64,000 bases of DNA from assembly GCA_023053545.1 (NCBI GenBank), contig JAKZAN010000001.1, positions 3,864,565 to 3,928,564 on the forward strand. Direction: 5' to 3'. Positions 1-13,799 of this stretch are shown here, in pieces. A model generated the notes under the pieces. That model saw nothing but the letters and a program-made list of their open reading frames with translations, did no database searches and had not been told where the DNA came from. Source of the DNA: Lepidurus packardi. Its lineage: Eukaryota; Arthropoda; Branchiopoda; Notostraca; Triopsidae. Position numbers and translations under genes: made by a program. Positions within the stretch are counted from its first letter, which is position 1. Each line of letters starts with the position of its first letter.

Positions 1-3000
1 AGGCTAAATTACAGACCCTATCGCTTCCCCTAACGTTTTCAGCTCTTCAAGAAAGTCGCTGTCGAATATTTTTCAGAGTGCCCAACCTAAGAGCCAAGGA
101 CAGTTCAGTTTAAGTGGCATGTTTTTCTATTGAAGGTCAATATTTTCTTGGATTAATTACCCCAATATGCAGATTTCTGCTTAAGTCAACTCCAAGAACG
201 TTCAACAATGGATTACTTTACCCGTTACCTGCGTTTCTTCATCATCCTAGCAAGTTAGTGCACATTTTCGCTGCCTTTTACTTCTTTCCTTTGCTTATCC
301 CTCTCTTCACAAAAGTCAAAATAAAACACGAAGGCGTTTTCTAACAAACAATCGAACGTATCCGGTATATTTTTCTCTGCGATGTGAAAATGTTTGAGAA
401 TTACAAAAAAGTAAAATAGGTGAATTCAAAGAATTCCATTAATAAGAATGGATTCGAATTTGTCTACGCGGCTTCATTAGCATAGTTCGGTGCTGTTGGA
501 TGTGGTTTGTTGACGGACACATGGCCAAATGTTTGTATTCTTTTTTTCTTTTCCGAGGGGTTGTTTAGGTTAGGTGTCTGTAGTTGGACTGGAATGCGAA
601 TGTTAAATCAGGCTAAGGGAAGAAAGTCAGAAACACAAGTGCAGCTGGAACACATTTTTTCTTTTTTTTTATGCTTGTGGAGCGACTTGAAAAGGATAAC
701 TTTTTCCGTTGTGTCCAATTACCCAAGGACTTTATGGCGGCTTTTTGACTTTTTCCTTTTTTTAATGAGGGCAGTCCACGGGACCTAGCATACCCTTCGT
801 CGGGCTCGACAATTGACGCGTAATTTTAATTAGAGTTGGCTTTGGTGGGAAAATCGATTTTGAAACTAAAAGAATTGAGATCTTGATGTTGAGATATTTA
901 TTTCAATTTTTTTTTTCAATGCAATAGCAAGTATTTCAAATATTACTATGGGTAAAATATTATCATTGATAATTTCGAGCGACTTTGAATATTTTTAAAG
1001 CTTGTAGAAGATTGTGTATTATCATTTTCTATTATTTAACATTATTTAGAGAATTATTTGTTAGTAATTAGAGCAGTTACTTATTCATCCCTTTCTTAAA
1101 TGAAGATCTGTTCACAGAAAACTTCGTCAAAACAAAATTTTGCAAAGGCTAGGATAGTGAGAAATAGTGACTTAGGAATATTTTTTGTTATTTTCGAATC
1201 TTTGAGTGCATGTGTGGACTGGAATAGAGACAAAGCGAATGGCTGGCTTGTTAGGGTGTCCTACATGAGGTTTGTTTGCTTGAAGGACAAGCATAACACG
1301 GACACGGACTATGTAGACAGACAACAACGAGGTTTTCCAACCCCCCTTGCTCTCTGTCTCCCCCCACCCCCGGAAGTCGGTCTAATTGTCTTGTAATGGA
1401 CTCGAACTGCCTTCTTCCTCCATATTTTGTGCCAAAAAAGGGAGTTGCGTCCAATTACGGCGTTAGAAGAAATACTAAGCTCTCAAGATGCTATAGGAAG
1501 TTTTCCCAAAGTGAAGTTAATTAGAATTCAAGCCCAAGTATGGTTCATCATATCGAGTTTGAAAAATTGAAGATCCGACCAATCTTATTACAGGGGAAAT
1601 GAAGTAAACGTTTTTTTAATTTAATTTGAGAAATAGTTTAGTTTTATTTTCTCTCCTGGAGGGCTATAGTTAATTGGATTGCTGGTCAAATGGCTTGGGG
1701 CATAGGCCGCTAAAGTATAAGATACGTGTAAAGTCGGTAAAAGCAGGAATACTTTCAGCTAATTAGTGCGAGCTTTCTCGTTCTAACTAATTAACGAGTA
1801 ATTTCGATTTAGGCTTAAAAATTGAATATGATTAAGGGTACTGGTACGCATACTTCAAAATGTGTTAGACTCTAAACTGTCTTTTACTTGTTTAATTAAC
1901 CCATTAGGTTTAAGTTACAAAATTAATGGATAATAACGTGAAATTTTGTGGATTTAAGTGTTTGCTTTGAATTGTCTCGTGTTTGGTAGCCTTTTTATAG
2001 CTCATATATAAAAGTACGTATTAAAGAAAAGAAGGAAAAGAAGCCATTAACTTATTATTGTATCCCTTTTCCTGTTTTTTTTTTTTCGTATCCTGAGAAC
2101 CTCCTTTTGCCATGTCTTTGAAGTAGCAAGCTGCGATACAGTACGTCGCACTGTCTTCTTCTCCTGAATATAGACAGTATTTTCTTTCTACCTGGTTTGG
2201 AAGCAAAGTTTTGGGGAAGGAAGGGTCTGATAGCATTAAAAGTACCCTTATTTTCCCATCGTTAAGGAAACTTGATGCCCTGGAAACTCAAATGTCCGGT
2301 TACCCTCCTGGGGTCCTTGTTGTAACATTACTGAAACGACTAACACTCAAACCGAGGAAACTTGTCTTTTCTCAGCTCCAGACAAGAGGAAGGAGTTTAA
2401 AAAAAAAGACAAATTTAAAGAAAATTCTAGGTTAACATGTTTTGGAAATTAAAATGAGCCACTGATTTGCATATACGAAAGTTTCCTTTTTTTTATTCCC
2501 CCTGAGAGAATTATTGTTTCACTTGGGGCTCGGATATTTAAGTTTAGGGTTCATTCATTTGCATATTGTTCTAAAATAAGAAAGTGACAAGTTTGGCAGT
2601 TTTTTTAAAAACGATATTGAATATTTAAAAGAATTTATATAATTAAAGTTTGTATGGTAAGCCCAAATAAGAGAGTTATGGTTAACGGTAGTAATGAGTG
2701 AATTTAAGGTTAGATTAATTAAATACAGTTACTAAATTTAAATCACGAGTGGGAGCTTGTTGTGTTATTTTGTGATAAACCAATAAGGGGAATGAATGAT
2801 TTCGATTAACTGAGTATTGCCTTGTTCTTCAGTGAGTAGTAAGGATGCTGAGGGTGTGAAGGGAAAATGCTGAAGAATTTTTTCAAGGAATTGTGAAAGT
2901 CTCAAGAAAGTATAATTTTAATACGCGCAAACGTTTTTGAAACCTTGAACTTTCGTAATCTTTTCTCTGTGACACGCCGTCTCATCATTGCCTGTTTTCC

Positions 3001-6000
3001 TCCACCTTGTTCTCAAGAATGCGTGGGGAGATGGGTTCAACATAAAAAAAGAAGAGTCAAAGGCCATAAATTAGTTCCTAAAGAGGAACAGTAAGTTGTC
3101 GAGAACGAGTCCAAGATTGTTGGCTTACAAGCCACACACACAGTTTAAGCTGGGAATTGGAATAAACAAAGAAACATAAGAGAAAATATAGATTAGTATT
3201 TTTTATATGTGTACAGTTTATTGGAGAGGGAAATTGTTCTCAACATATATTACATCCAAATACGTTCTTCCCCGCCAGAATTTCTTATAGTATAAATTCT
3301 ATTACATTTTCCAAATAATCCAATCATATTCTTGATCAGACCTGCAAACTTCTTTTTGCAAATAGAATTTTTGTGCTGGAAATCTGGGCAAATATTTGGC
3401 GTGTGAAACGGCTTGGGTGACAAGATTCGTGTGAAAGGGGCGTGGCTAGCGTAGGGCGAAGTCGAGAGGAGGGGTTGGGGGAAGCTGGGCGCATATGGCA
3501 GGTTTTTCGGAATTGAGAGGGAACTAAGAACTCCCCCTTATCCACACCATCTGTCATGCATAGAAGACTTTAAGGCTTATAAATAGGATTTTTTTTTTAC
3601 ATTTAATTTTTCCGTCAACCGATGACAGATAACTCAAACGACCAAAGAGCAACGTCGTTTAAATATTTTCGTAATTGGCTCTCCAAATAACACATTTGAT
3701 TCACAAATGCATCGCTTTTTCTTTAGTTTCCTTTCCATGTCGAACCTACGGATAAAGAATAACAGACATTCTATAAAGTAGAAATTCATGAATAAGTAAT
3801 TACAATGTCACCGTAAATAAGAATGAACGCAGTCATTACAATCTTAATTTAGTAATTTAACCCATCTCTTTTAGAACTAAAATGAATGTTATGTAATCGA
3901 TCATTAAAATGGAATGGAATGAATAATTAGACAAGCTTTTTGCGCATATTCTAGAAATGTGTATACAATTAAAAGCCAACTAAGAGTGTTTACAAATATA
4001 GATTGAGAATATGAAGTATTATATTATGAGGATTTTTTTCAAGTGAAGCGAATCCTGACAAAGGAATATTGGTATATAGAGAAAAGTTAGAAAATAAATA
4101 CAAAGGGGGGAAAGGAGAAGGGAAGGAAGGGAAGAAGAGGCAGGAGAACACCCATGGTGTGTTATCAAGTACATTTTTTATATATGTATTTCACACCTCT
4201 ATTGAGTACGAGAACTCGTAGCGATCATCCCCTTTTTATTAATATCTTGGCATGACATAGGAAAGAGAAAAAAAGTTCTGGTTAAGTTGGTTTGAGGTGT
4301 CGTATTCTTTCTATACATTCTATGATGAAACGTTTTGGAGTCTCTTTTTGGAAATGGGGAAATATGAAAAAGTGTTCCTCTTTCCTTGGCACTCTATTGA
4401 ATGGTGCATTTATAGGAAAGAAAGAGAGGCTCTAGCTTGAAGGGAGGAAGATAGTATAGACAGACCTTTGGGTCTTTCTCTAGCTCTTTCTTTCTCCCTT
4501 TATTTTTCACAGATATATAGGAGTGAGAAACGTGCAGGAGCCCTCCTAGGGCGCTATTGTTGTCTCCCAAATGCAAAGCTAAGCTCGAATTTGTCCCGTT
4601 GGCGCTCGTTAAGGGACGTTTTTTTGGCGGAGGTTTGTATGGCATCATTATCGATTGCTGTATTGTGAACTGGTGGCCGGTGGGGCGAGGATTTATTGAG
4701 CGTTGGCTCTTTCCTGTGGAACCTAAGATGTTAAGGGAAAATTGATTTAGTTTTTTTCGGACGGTAATTTGCGAGAGTGAGTCTGAGTGAACCATTTTCT
4801 GGGGAGCTAAATATTGGGATACCTTTATGACAGTAAAACGGAGTGGAAAATGGAAAGCTAAAATAGTGTCAAATAGAAAGAATTTTTTTTACAATGCTTA
4901 GGGTTTGGTTGGAAAAAAATTTGCAGTAGAAATTAGGAAAGGTTATTCATTATTTGCAGTAGTAGAAAGTAGAAAAGGTTATTCTAGGAAACAGCGAAGC
5001 TATGTGATTGTCTTGAGAAAACCGAATGATAAGAATGATGGATAAGCCCATGCTTCAAAGCAGTAAACAAAGCTCTCGGGTATAAAGAATTCTGTTACGT
5101 GAACGTGATCCTAGTTTGGGAAATTTTCTTGATTTAAAAAGCCTTTTTTTTTTTTTTTACTTCGCACATGGTGGAACGCGAAAATATCGCTAGAAGCTAT
5201 GTATTTTTTAACGCTGTTTTACCTTTAAGCATATCATCTTCATTAAGTTTAATTCAAGATTCTACACTTAAGAATTCTTCCCCGAGTTAGTTTTCACTAT
5301 TTAGTATTAGTATATGGCCTGTTATATTAATATATATTGTTACTTTGATCAAATTAGTATACATTAATATGAATTAATAGGTCCCTTTTTTAATATATCG
5401 CGAATATTTTAAAAGAAAAGGAAGGAGAAACCAGCGATGGCGCCATGGAAAAAAATGCTAATGCGACCATTCTTTGGGGTCTTCTTCTGCGCCTGACATT
5501 TATAGTGCTGTGTTTGGGCCTCACGCTCGAATCATTTATACGACCCATCTTCCTTTAATGGAGTTTTTCCCAAACTATTCTTTATTCTATTTTTTAAGCA
5601 TTTTCTTGAAATTTAGTATCACTTTTTTTATTAGTCAACGCAGAGCAAATTGTTTAGGTAAACACAACAGGCGGTCCCTCAATAATTTACTGAATTTTCT
5701 TGAAAAATTTTGGTTCTATTTCTTTGATTTCAGCGGGAAATTGCGTAGGAGGGGGAAATTGCAAATTTTTTTTCTTTTTTTGGCTTCATTTTTCATTGGA
5801 AAGGTCGTATATTTTCCAAGAAACTGTCTCGTTAAGAGTTCAAATCCCTCGTTAACCCACTTGTTTTTTTTATTCTGTTTTGATTTTATTCTATTTTGGG
5901 AGAAAAAAGTTGCATCACGTTCTAGTCATTAAAAGCGTGACCAGTTTAGAGTTAGTCCAATCGTGATGTGATATCGCGCCGAAAAGGTTTTCTCCATCAT

Positions 6001-7337
6001 GTGCTGTGCGAAGCTACAGACCATTATGATGTTGAGAAACGCTGCAAATGAGGGCACAGGTCAGATTATTTTCCCCTTTTCTTTTTTAGTCTCTTTGGCG
6101 GGTTTTCCGTCGTTCGTTGTTCCGAAAAAATAGTCTTTATTTGTTTAAATTTGCGTGTCTGTCCCCAGTCGAAACATTTTTACATCATGTTCTTCTGTAA
6201 TAAAACCCCGGAATGTTTTATAGTTTTATTGTCTAATAGGTATTTGTCTGCTTTTCGGGTCTCCCGTACAGTTACCATTATATGGTTAGGGTCAAGGTAT
6301 GCAGTTTTATGCCTGGTGCGCGGGTGGAGCGAGGCGTCAATTAAATTGTTACTGAGATGTACTGTACACATGCAGAAAAGCAACCCCCGTCACCCCCTAT
6401 CACTTCTCCTCACGCTGGAGGCAATTTCCGGTCCGTTACTAAACCGCCTCACGACGTGCTGTTGACCACAAAACCATTGTAGCGCGGTAGGCAATGACAG
6501 TTTAGCCGTTATGCAAAGTATGACTTCATAATCCTCCTTCTCCCCCCCCCAAAAAAAAAAAAATACCCACATGGAGCTTTTAGTGGCGGTACATGAGCAT
6601 TTAAAATGTCATGGGTTTCCGGCTGTGGATCATTCAAACTACGGTTTGAAGACCTGATACAACTTTTTTATAGAATGTTTTTTTATGGAAAATTTGAGCA
6701 ATTTTTTAGTTGTTGTATTTAGTTCATTTTAGTTCATTTTTTAGTCATAGTTAAAGGTATTTGGATAAAAATTTTTTTTTAATGAGACCTCTTTAGTTTT
6801 TGAGTTGGTTACAATGTGGTTTGTTAGTCGCGAAAAAATGATTGGTTGATTGGGGGAGGGGTCAAGCTTCACTTCCTAGTCGTTGCCCGCGTCTATGAGT
6901 ATATGGTTACGGAATACCGTTGAATCATCCGTTTTAAAGCAATATTTCTTTCCTAAAGCTATGAAAGGAAACATGTTATGGTAAATATGTTAAATACGTT
7001 ATACTACAGGTCATAATGTGCAACGAGTCAGCGTTGCCTGTTCATGGCTAATAGAGAGAAATTTTCTGTACTGCTTTAGGCTCCCGTATACCTTAGCTTA
7101 TTGATGCGAAACACAGATGGCACTGATGTTTGTTAGTGTTTTGAGAAGGCCTTGCGTAAGAAATAAAAGAAACTTGTAGCTTCTAAGTGTATTGCCGGCA
7201 AAGTTTATACGCTTGTGTTGCTTCTGAAAAGTATAACTTGTCACCAGAGTTTGCTGTAGCAGCAGTGTTTCAAATCAAGTCGTCGAATGGCTCGTCAGCT
7301 TTGAAAGCAATCTAAACAAATTTGTTCGTTTTTTAGC
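1..7337. other. Gene-free AT-rich intergenic DNA
   Basis: I see no supportable gene here. Reading frames are short, low in complexity, and lack convincing splice-site partners or domain motifs. The stretch contains T- and A-homopolymers and a C-run followed by an A-run near 6541-6563. Near 4911-4995 there is a small imperfect tandem duplication built on TTTGCAGTAG...AAAGGTTATTC. Confidence 0.6.
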
Positions 7338-7458
7338 CCCTAGTGCACAACCAAAGGACATATTTTTAGGCAACGTATTTCACATAGTTGCAAATTGCAT
7401 TTGCACGTTGCTAATATATTATTCATTGGAAAAAAATGTGGATTGGTTGTGCACTAGC
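7338..7458. repeat. Short hairpin element with inverted ends (MITE-like)
   Basis: The left end carries CTAGTGCACAACCAA and the right end carries its reverse complement TTGGTTGTGCACTAG. Inside these, a second inverted pair (GCAACGT and ACGTTGC) flanks a palindromic centre, so the unit could fold into one stem. It has no coding capacity. It may be a small non-autonomous transposon, but I could not define a target-site duplication, so this is tentative. Confidence 0.4.
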
Positions 7459-10400
7459 TGTTATTATGCTCAAGCTTACGGTGAAAGAACTTTTTCGCGG
7501 AATGTTTTAACGAAAAGTAGTTCCGAAATTCCCCATGCTTACCGCCTACACCGAGCTAAGGTATTCGGGAGCCTTAATGTCAAATTGTTCACTAAGACCT
7601 ACTCTCCGACATACTAAAAGATGTAGATGTTAAAGTTTTGGAATTTAGTTCCCCTTTAAAAGCTATATCCCAAATCACATGTGGAGATTTCGATGCATTT
7701 GTAGCTTTTTCTTTTTCAAATTTTCTACTATTTGCTGCGATACGCCGTTCACAGCTTATTGGCATTCAAACTTTAGGACGGAACGCCACGAACGTATCAC
7801 AGACGAAACTGGAGTTTCTTACGGCACTTGTTACCATGCTTTCCGTTTACTTTCGTGTTTCAAACTGTAAACGGAAAAATCCCATTTACCACGGATACTA
7901 CTACGTCCGTGACGTCAAAGCCACGGGACTCTTTTTTTTGTGTGTGGCTATTGTCTGTTAAGTCTAACCACGGCGCATCGCAGGAACTTGAAACGAAAAG
8001 TCCGTAATAGTTTTTGTGGCGATGGAAACCAGAGTGTTTTTTCTCTCTCCTAGTTTTTTTCTCTTATGAGAGGGGGGGGGGGGGGCGTCTGTCAAGATCT
8101 GCAGCAGGGTAATTGATAGAGCTCATAATTTTACGTTGGAGTGGTGATGAATGGCAGTCTCAAGCCGAAGTTTTAAACCATTTTTTCTCTAACTTTATAT
8201 AGCTTTGGCACTTTTCTCTTCTTTTCGGAGTGTGTTTTCTTTTTTTTCAACAGGATATTTTTTTCACTTTTGCCCCCTCACAAACGGCCAAAGCTGGTTG
8301 ACAAAAAGGCAGTAGAAGAAACTTCCAGGTGTTAACCTCTCTACTCCATGGAAAACACATGGCACTCCCTTACCTCTCGCGTCACGGCAAGGAATTTGAA
8401 ACGTTTTAACTTTTTAAAGCTATTTATAAAACACAATGTTTCTCTTTGAAAGTGAAACAAGTGAATAAGTTTGATTTCACCTTAAGAAATTTACGATTTT
8501 CACGTGGCATCGAATTGTTTAAATCTCTCATAAAAATGGCTAACAGTTTTCCTAGTTTCTCACTCATATATTAGTAATATTATTATTATAATACGAAATA
8601 CTTATATTTCAATTAAAATAAAAACAAATTCCTTCAATTGCAATGGAAATGCAATTAAATATTCCCAAAACCGACACTAGAAACTACAATGAAACTAAAT
8701 ATTGAAAAAAGGAGTCAAACCTAGATTTTTTAAGGAAAGAAATGGAAATTTGCATACAGATACAGATTTTGCCTCCCAGCTATTAAGCTATTTGTTAGGA
8801 ACTTAATTGGGCTTAGTGATGGAGGATTTCAATCTCCTTTGTTTTCGTTTTTTTTTAGATTTTTTTTTATTTTTTTTTATTTTTTTAGCTTTTTCTTAAG
8901 CCTTTTTTAAGAAAAGGAAAAAGTCGTGAGAATGCTCCAATAAGCGACGACGACGACGTTCAAGTCGGCTCCGCAAATGACTGATGAAAGCCAGACGTTG
9001 CAGTTGCAGGGAAGCTCTTGAAAGCTTCGAGTACCTGGGAATAGAAACCATAGCTCTTTTTCTTCCTTACTCTCTTGGCCTCTTGAAGTAAAAACCCGAT
9101 GATGTAGCTTTTAGAGCGAGATAAAAAAAAAAGAAAAAAAAGAAAATGCAGTACTTGAAAAATGTCCGGGTATTTCACAATCTTTTCATAAAGGAAAATT
9201 ATAGAAGCAATAAAGTGAATATAACTTAAGCACAAATTGAGCTCCCTGTATAAAAGTTGACCAATATAAGACTATCACTTTTTTTTAACATGCTAGCCTT
9301 AAAAAATCCGTTTTTTAACTTTTAATAAAAAAAATGTAATAAAAAGAAATAGTTTCAAGAATTGGGGACTTCAGGGTACTATTAAAAGGTTGCTACCTGA
9401 AAAACTAAAAACAAGGAGGGATTAAAAAACTCAGATTTGAAATAGTCAAGCGAGAATGCGGGACTTTGTAGTTTATTTTGACGTTGAGACGCTAGTCACG
9501 TTGAACCTTTAACGAGAGCTTTGGGGCTCAGGAGCTATATACACCACTACACACACTGTTTCTCTCTGCGCTCCAACAAACAAACAAAAAGAGAGATGGA
9601 GAGAAAGAAAATGGTGTTGGAAGCCTTTCACCTTTATAGTTGCACCGTGAACAGATTAAAATTTCATCTTTTGGGTCCTTGTAAGGGAAGAATAGATGCA
9701 TTTTGTAAACCTGGGAACATGGGAATTTGGAGTTATGAGCACGAAATTAGATTACTGTCTTTATATTGATTGTAGTGTTAGCTTTTATTGTCGGTGTTAA
9801 TTTAAACTTAATCTGAATCTTATAAAATACTCAAAGTGTAACGCAGTTTACAATATTTTATTCGTCATTTTACATATTCCATTGATGAATTAGCTTAAAC
9901 TTAAGTCCTTGTATTCACTGTATCTAACATTTGGATTAAAGTATAAAACGTATCTTTGAGATAAAAGGTACCATAGGACATTAAATTGCCACTCGACCAG
10001 TCAGTTTGTAAGATGAAACTAGAGTGCTGTATACTTATGAAGAAAGGGTGTGTACTGGTTTAGTTTTATTTCTCTTCTCGAAATCTTTAAAGATTAGGAC
10101 TTCTTAGGGCAAGCTTTTTATTCTGTCAATGAGGGGACCTTTGCTTAGCGTAATTGCACAAGTTTGGCATTGGGAGAATGTAAGAGGTTTTAACGTTGGA
10201 ACGGTTGGCAGCTTTGGAAGTGCTGTTAAGGAGCGTCCAGTTTATGGGGATTTTCAGAGTAGCTTAAGTGGGTCGTGTTGGTTGCGTTTTTATTCCTATT
10301 TTAGAGTGAAGTTATTGAAGAATTGAAGGATAAAAAAAGAAACCATACGTCTCGTCGTGTTACGTCAATCAACATTCCGTCGTGGCACTTTTTAAGAGCT

Positions 10401-12905
10401 CCAAAGACCGGTTTTTCTTGGCTATTGGGGCTACTGTTGAAAGTTCGATGATAGGGAACGATCACTCTTGAGGCGAAAAAAACAGGTAGTAGTACACTAC
10501 AGTTTACATTTTCATTTGTGGTAAAATCAGTTTTTTTGCGCTTAGGAGGAAGTTACGGAAACTCCCCACAGATGGCGTAGACTGCCTGGTTTCTGGAAGC
10601 ATTTTCGGTCATTTCTATTTTCGTTCTTCATCGTTTGAAAAAAAATCGAGTCTTGGGTTATCAGTTTGTTGAAAGGTTTTAATCGTTGTTCTCTACGATA
10701 CCAGATTGCTCCTTTAGGCTTTTGTGGAGAATTTGGTAGGAGTAGAAGATGGTCCCTGCGATGTCCCTAAGATGGTCCCTGCGTTGTGATTAGGATAGGA
10801 TGAGTTGAATATTTCGTGGTAAGATCACTAAGATAGGACTTGCCTTGAGGAAAGGTAAGCGACTTCTGCAAGAGGACGATTTACAGAATGGTTCAAGACT
10901 GTTTTGAGGACTATACTTTTTACAAGGGAAATGACGAGCTTATATACACAAGTGAAAGGTTACTGGATTGAAAGTTAATGCACATTCAAGGATTACAACT
11001 AATAAAATAAGGGGATCAAGTATAAATTTCAAAATGAAGTTCAAGGCAAAAAGGGAAAGGTTGATCTATCAAAAAAGGAGGGGAAGGGAAGTTTGCAAAT
11101 ATGAGAAATACGTGGCCTAAAAATCTGTCCTTTGATTGCGCAAGGATAGGGTGCCTAGACCTAGGGTACTTCTTCCTTTAGGAAAATTTGAGTCATGTCA
11201 TCTTTCGTGACTTCTGGGCACTTTATTTCAAGGACACCATTTCCAAACATATCGTCGGGTGAAGTACCGAGATAACCGATTCGTGGATGCACCCATAAAC
11301 GGACGGTTGTAGTCTCCCCCACATTTCCTCGTAAGCGTCATAGCTGTTCTTTCTACAGTACATAATCCCAGTTCGAATCTTCCTCCACCCCCACCTTCAC
11401 TAATTCCTATATTTACACCTAACCTTGCGCTTTCTGTACCTTCTCCAAATTGTCCTTCCTCCTCTAACCGTGTGTAAAAAAAAGAATCTCAGCTCACGTA
11501 ATCTAACCAATATATCCATTCAGACAACTGTAGTTTATGTCATAGTAAAAAGGTTTACACTGTAAATCTTTATACTTTAAACCTGTATACTGTGGTTTAT
11601 GCCCCTGAGTAATTTTCAATAGCAAGAGTTGCCTGGTACCGAAATTTTGAGAACACGGAAAAGCTCAGTACTTATTGTCATGTTGACATCAGCAAAATTT
11701 TGGTTGGTAAAAACTAACGTACAGTTCCCGTTTCGTGTCAAACCAAACTGACTAGCTAATAAAAAGGAACTATTTATAATTTGTGTACTGCTTTGTGTTG
11801 CTAGTTATATGACATTGTGTTGCATTCCGCTGATTATTTCGGCAAGACTGAGGAAATGAGCCTTTTCTATTGTTCTGCTTATTTTTTACTGTATAGAACT
11901 TTATTTGATAAAGTAAATCACGATTGTGGAGTATAGTTTTACTTAGTGCAGTAAGATTATAGGTGGAAATTCAAATAATAGGGTAGTGTGAGTTTTGTTT
12001 GTTCTGCCTGATTGTGTTACGCAGCCCGAGAGGCAAAAGCAGCGTTCGAAGGTTGACGCCGTTCAGTAGCAAAAGCAGGGTTTAAAAGTTGTGCTGTTTA
12101 GGGATGCGTCCCTGTTTTCCCACTCTTATGCAAGGCTTTTCAAAAACAATAACAAACGCCAGGGCCATCAAGTGAGAGCTTAGTATAAATACGCAAAGGT
12201 ATATGGGACCCTAAATGACGTCGCTGGTTCTTACGTGACCGGCAACCTGCACCGAGTGGCGTTTTTGCGTTTATTTCCTCTGAAACCTTGAGGGTATTAA
12301 AACATGCAGTAAAAGAGCAAGAGTGACGTGTAGCACAACTGCTTCTTAACTTTGAAGTCCAATAGACTTGTTTCCGGATTCACCAGCGGCATCTAGTCAA
12401 GCCCACTGGAACCCAAAGGGCAGCCATTATCGGGCAAAAAGTCCCGTAAGCTCTATATAGAATAGTTCGTAACGTTCCCTTTGTTTTGTTTTTTACTATG
12501 GATGAAAACAGCAATCAAAAGTGGTAAAATGTATGGTAAAGTTACTTCAGATTACAGAGGAACAAATAAAAGAATAGTTTTCTTCTCAAACGTCATTGGC
12601 CAGGCACTTTAATAGGAGTGAACTTATCCTCAAGGACCACTATGTTACCGACACAGCGACCCAAATTTTCGCGTCTGGGGAATAAAAATGGCAAGTGCCA
12701 GAGGTTGCCCGATAATACCGGATTCGACACCTCTCCCAATAGATTAATTACCAATACATTAATTTGGAAGCAATTTTATTACTCACGTGTCATTGAATGA
12801 GATCCTGCCCAATACTAAGATCTTAAAATGTTTAAGTTTTCTGGCCATGGGTGGCGTTCTAAGCCTAGCACTCTAGTCTCGGTCGCGGAATCATGGCTCC
12901 AGTCT

Positions 12906-12919
12906 CCATTAGATGGCAG
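12906..12919 (+). promoter_or_regulatory. CTCF-like motif
   Basis: The sequence CCATTAGATGGCAG differs at one position from the widely used CTCF core CCA[C/G][C/T]AG[A/G][G/T]GGC. This is a motif match by eye only. Binding is an inference, and a single match could be chance. Confidence 0.2.
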
Positions 12920-13785
12920 CGGAAGCATTGTTCTTCGCAGAAATAATGCCATGAGATTATTTCTCGACGTAGCGGCGGGACTTTGAATACATTTTAGCAA
13001 GATATAGTTTTTTTTAATATTATTAAAATTAATCATTACAATTAATAGGTCGACAGAAAAACGTCTATTGTATTTATCTATTTATGCCAAGCTCGTATAG
13101 GAGAAGGCAAATTCTTGTAAATCGGAATTTCTAATGGAACTAAGAGCTTGCAATTAAGGTTGACGTAAATAACATGTTTGTACTATCACAAAAGGTTTGC
13201 CAGGCTTTTGTTTGGGCGCGCCTAATTAGCGGCCCGTTGAGAGTTACTTTCGAGTAGTGAGGGAAAAGAGGAAGGGGAAGTTCTTTACGTGCTAGGTGCT
13301 ACGTATCGGTGTATTCACAGTCGAAAGGGTAAAAGTGAGCGGTGCGTCTACTCTTTCAGACATCCTTCTGTTTATCTCCTATTGTTCACGTGCACGTGGG
13401 AACCTCCCACTTCACACGTTCGTGTATTCATTCTTTTCTTATACTTAAACCATAGACTGGTATAAAATTGATGCATTACTCTCGTTAGAGACACTGTCAT
13501 ATTAATACCCTTCCAAAGTAGCTCCTACTGACAATCGGTGCCAAGGAGATATCTTGACAACAGAATATGTCCGCTGTTCACAGTGCCCTCTCTCGCTAAC
13601 TTATCTTCCTATGTCAAAACTTCCAGAAGATGTCTTGCTCTTCCAAAGTAAAACTAGATCAAAATTTCTAGCTTCAGAATCGGGTTGTCTTGACTTCGTA
13701 CATTGCTCCGTTCGGGCGTTAATCACCTTTGAAATTATATTTGACCATTGGGAGAATGTCTGGACATCACGGTTACGAAGGTGCA

Positions 13786-13799
13786 CCGCTAGATGGCAC
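13786..13799 (+). promoter_or_regulatory. CTCF-like motif
   Basis: The sequence CCGCTAGATGGCAC matches the CTCF core except at the third position. It lies about 0.9 kb from a similar sequence at 12906-12919, in the same orientation. Confidence 0.25.

Noticed and set aside
4394-4795. 133-codon frame on the minus strand in a slightly G+C-richer patch
   Set aside because: No domain, no signal of coding composition, overlapping frames of similar quality on the other strand, and no splice partners.
5474-5932. 152-codon plus-strand frame rich in Phe and Leu
   Set aside because: The composition reflects T-rich DNA (poly-Phe/Leu/Ser). There is no conserved motif.
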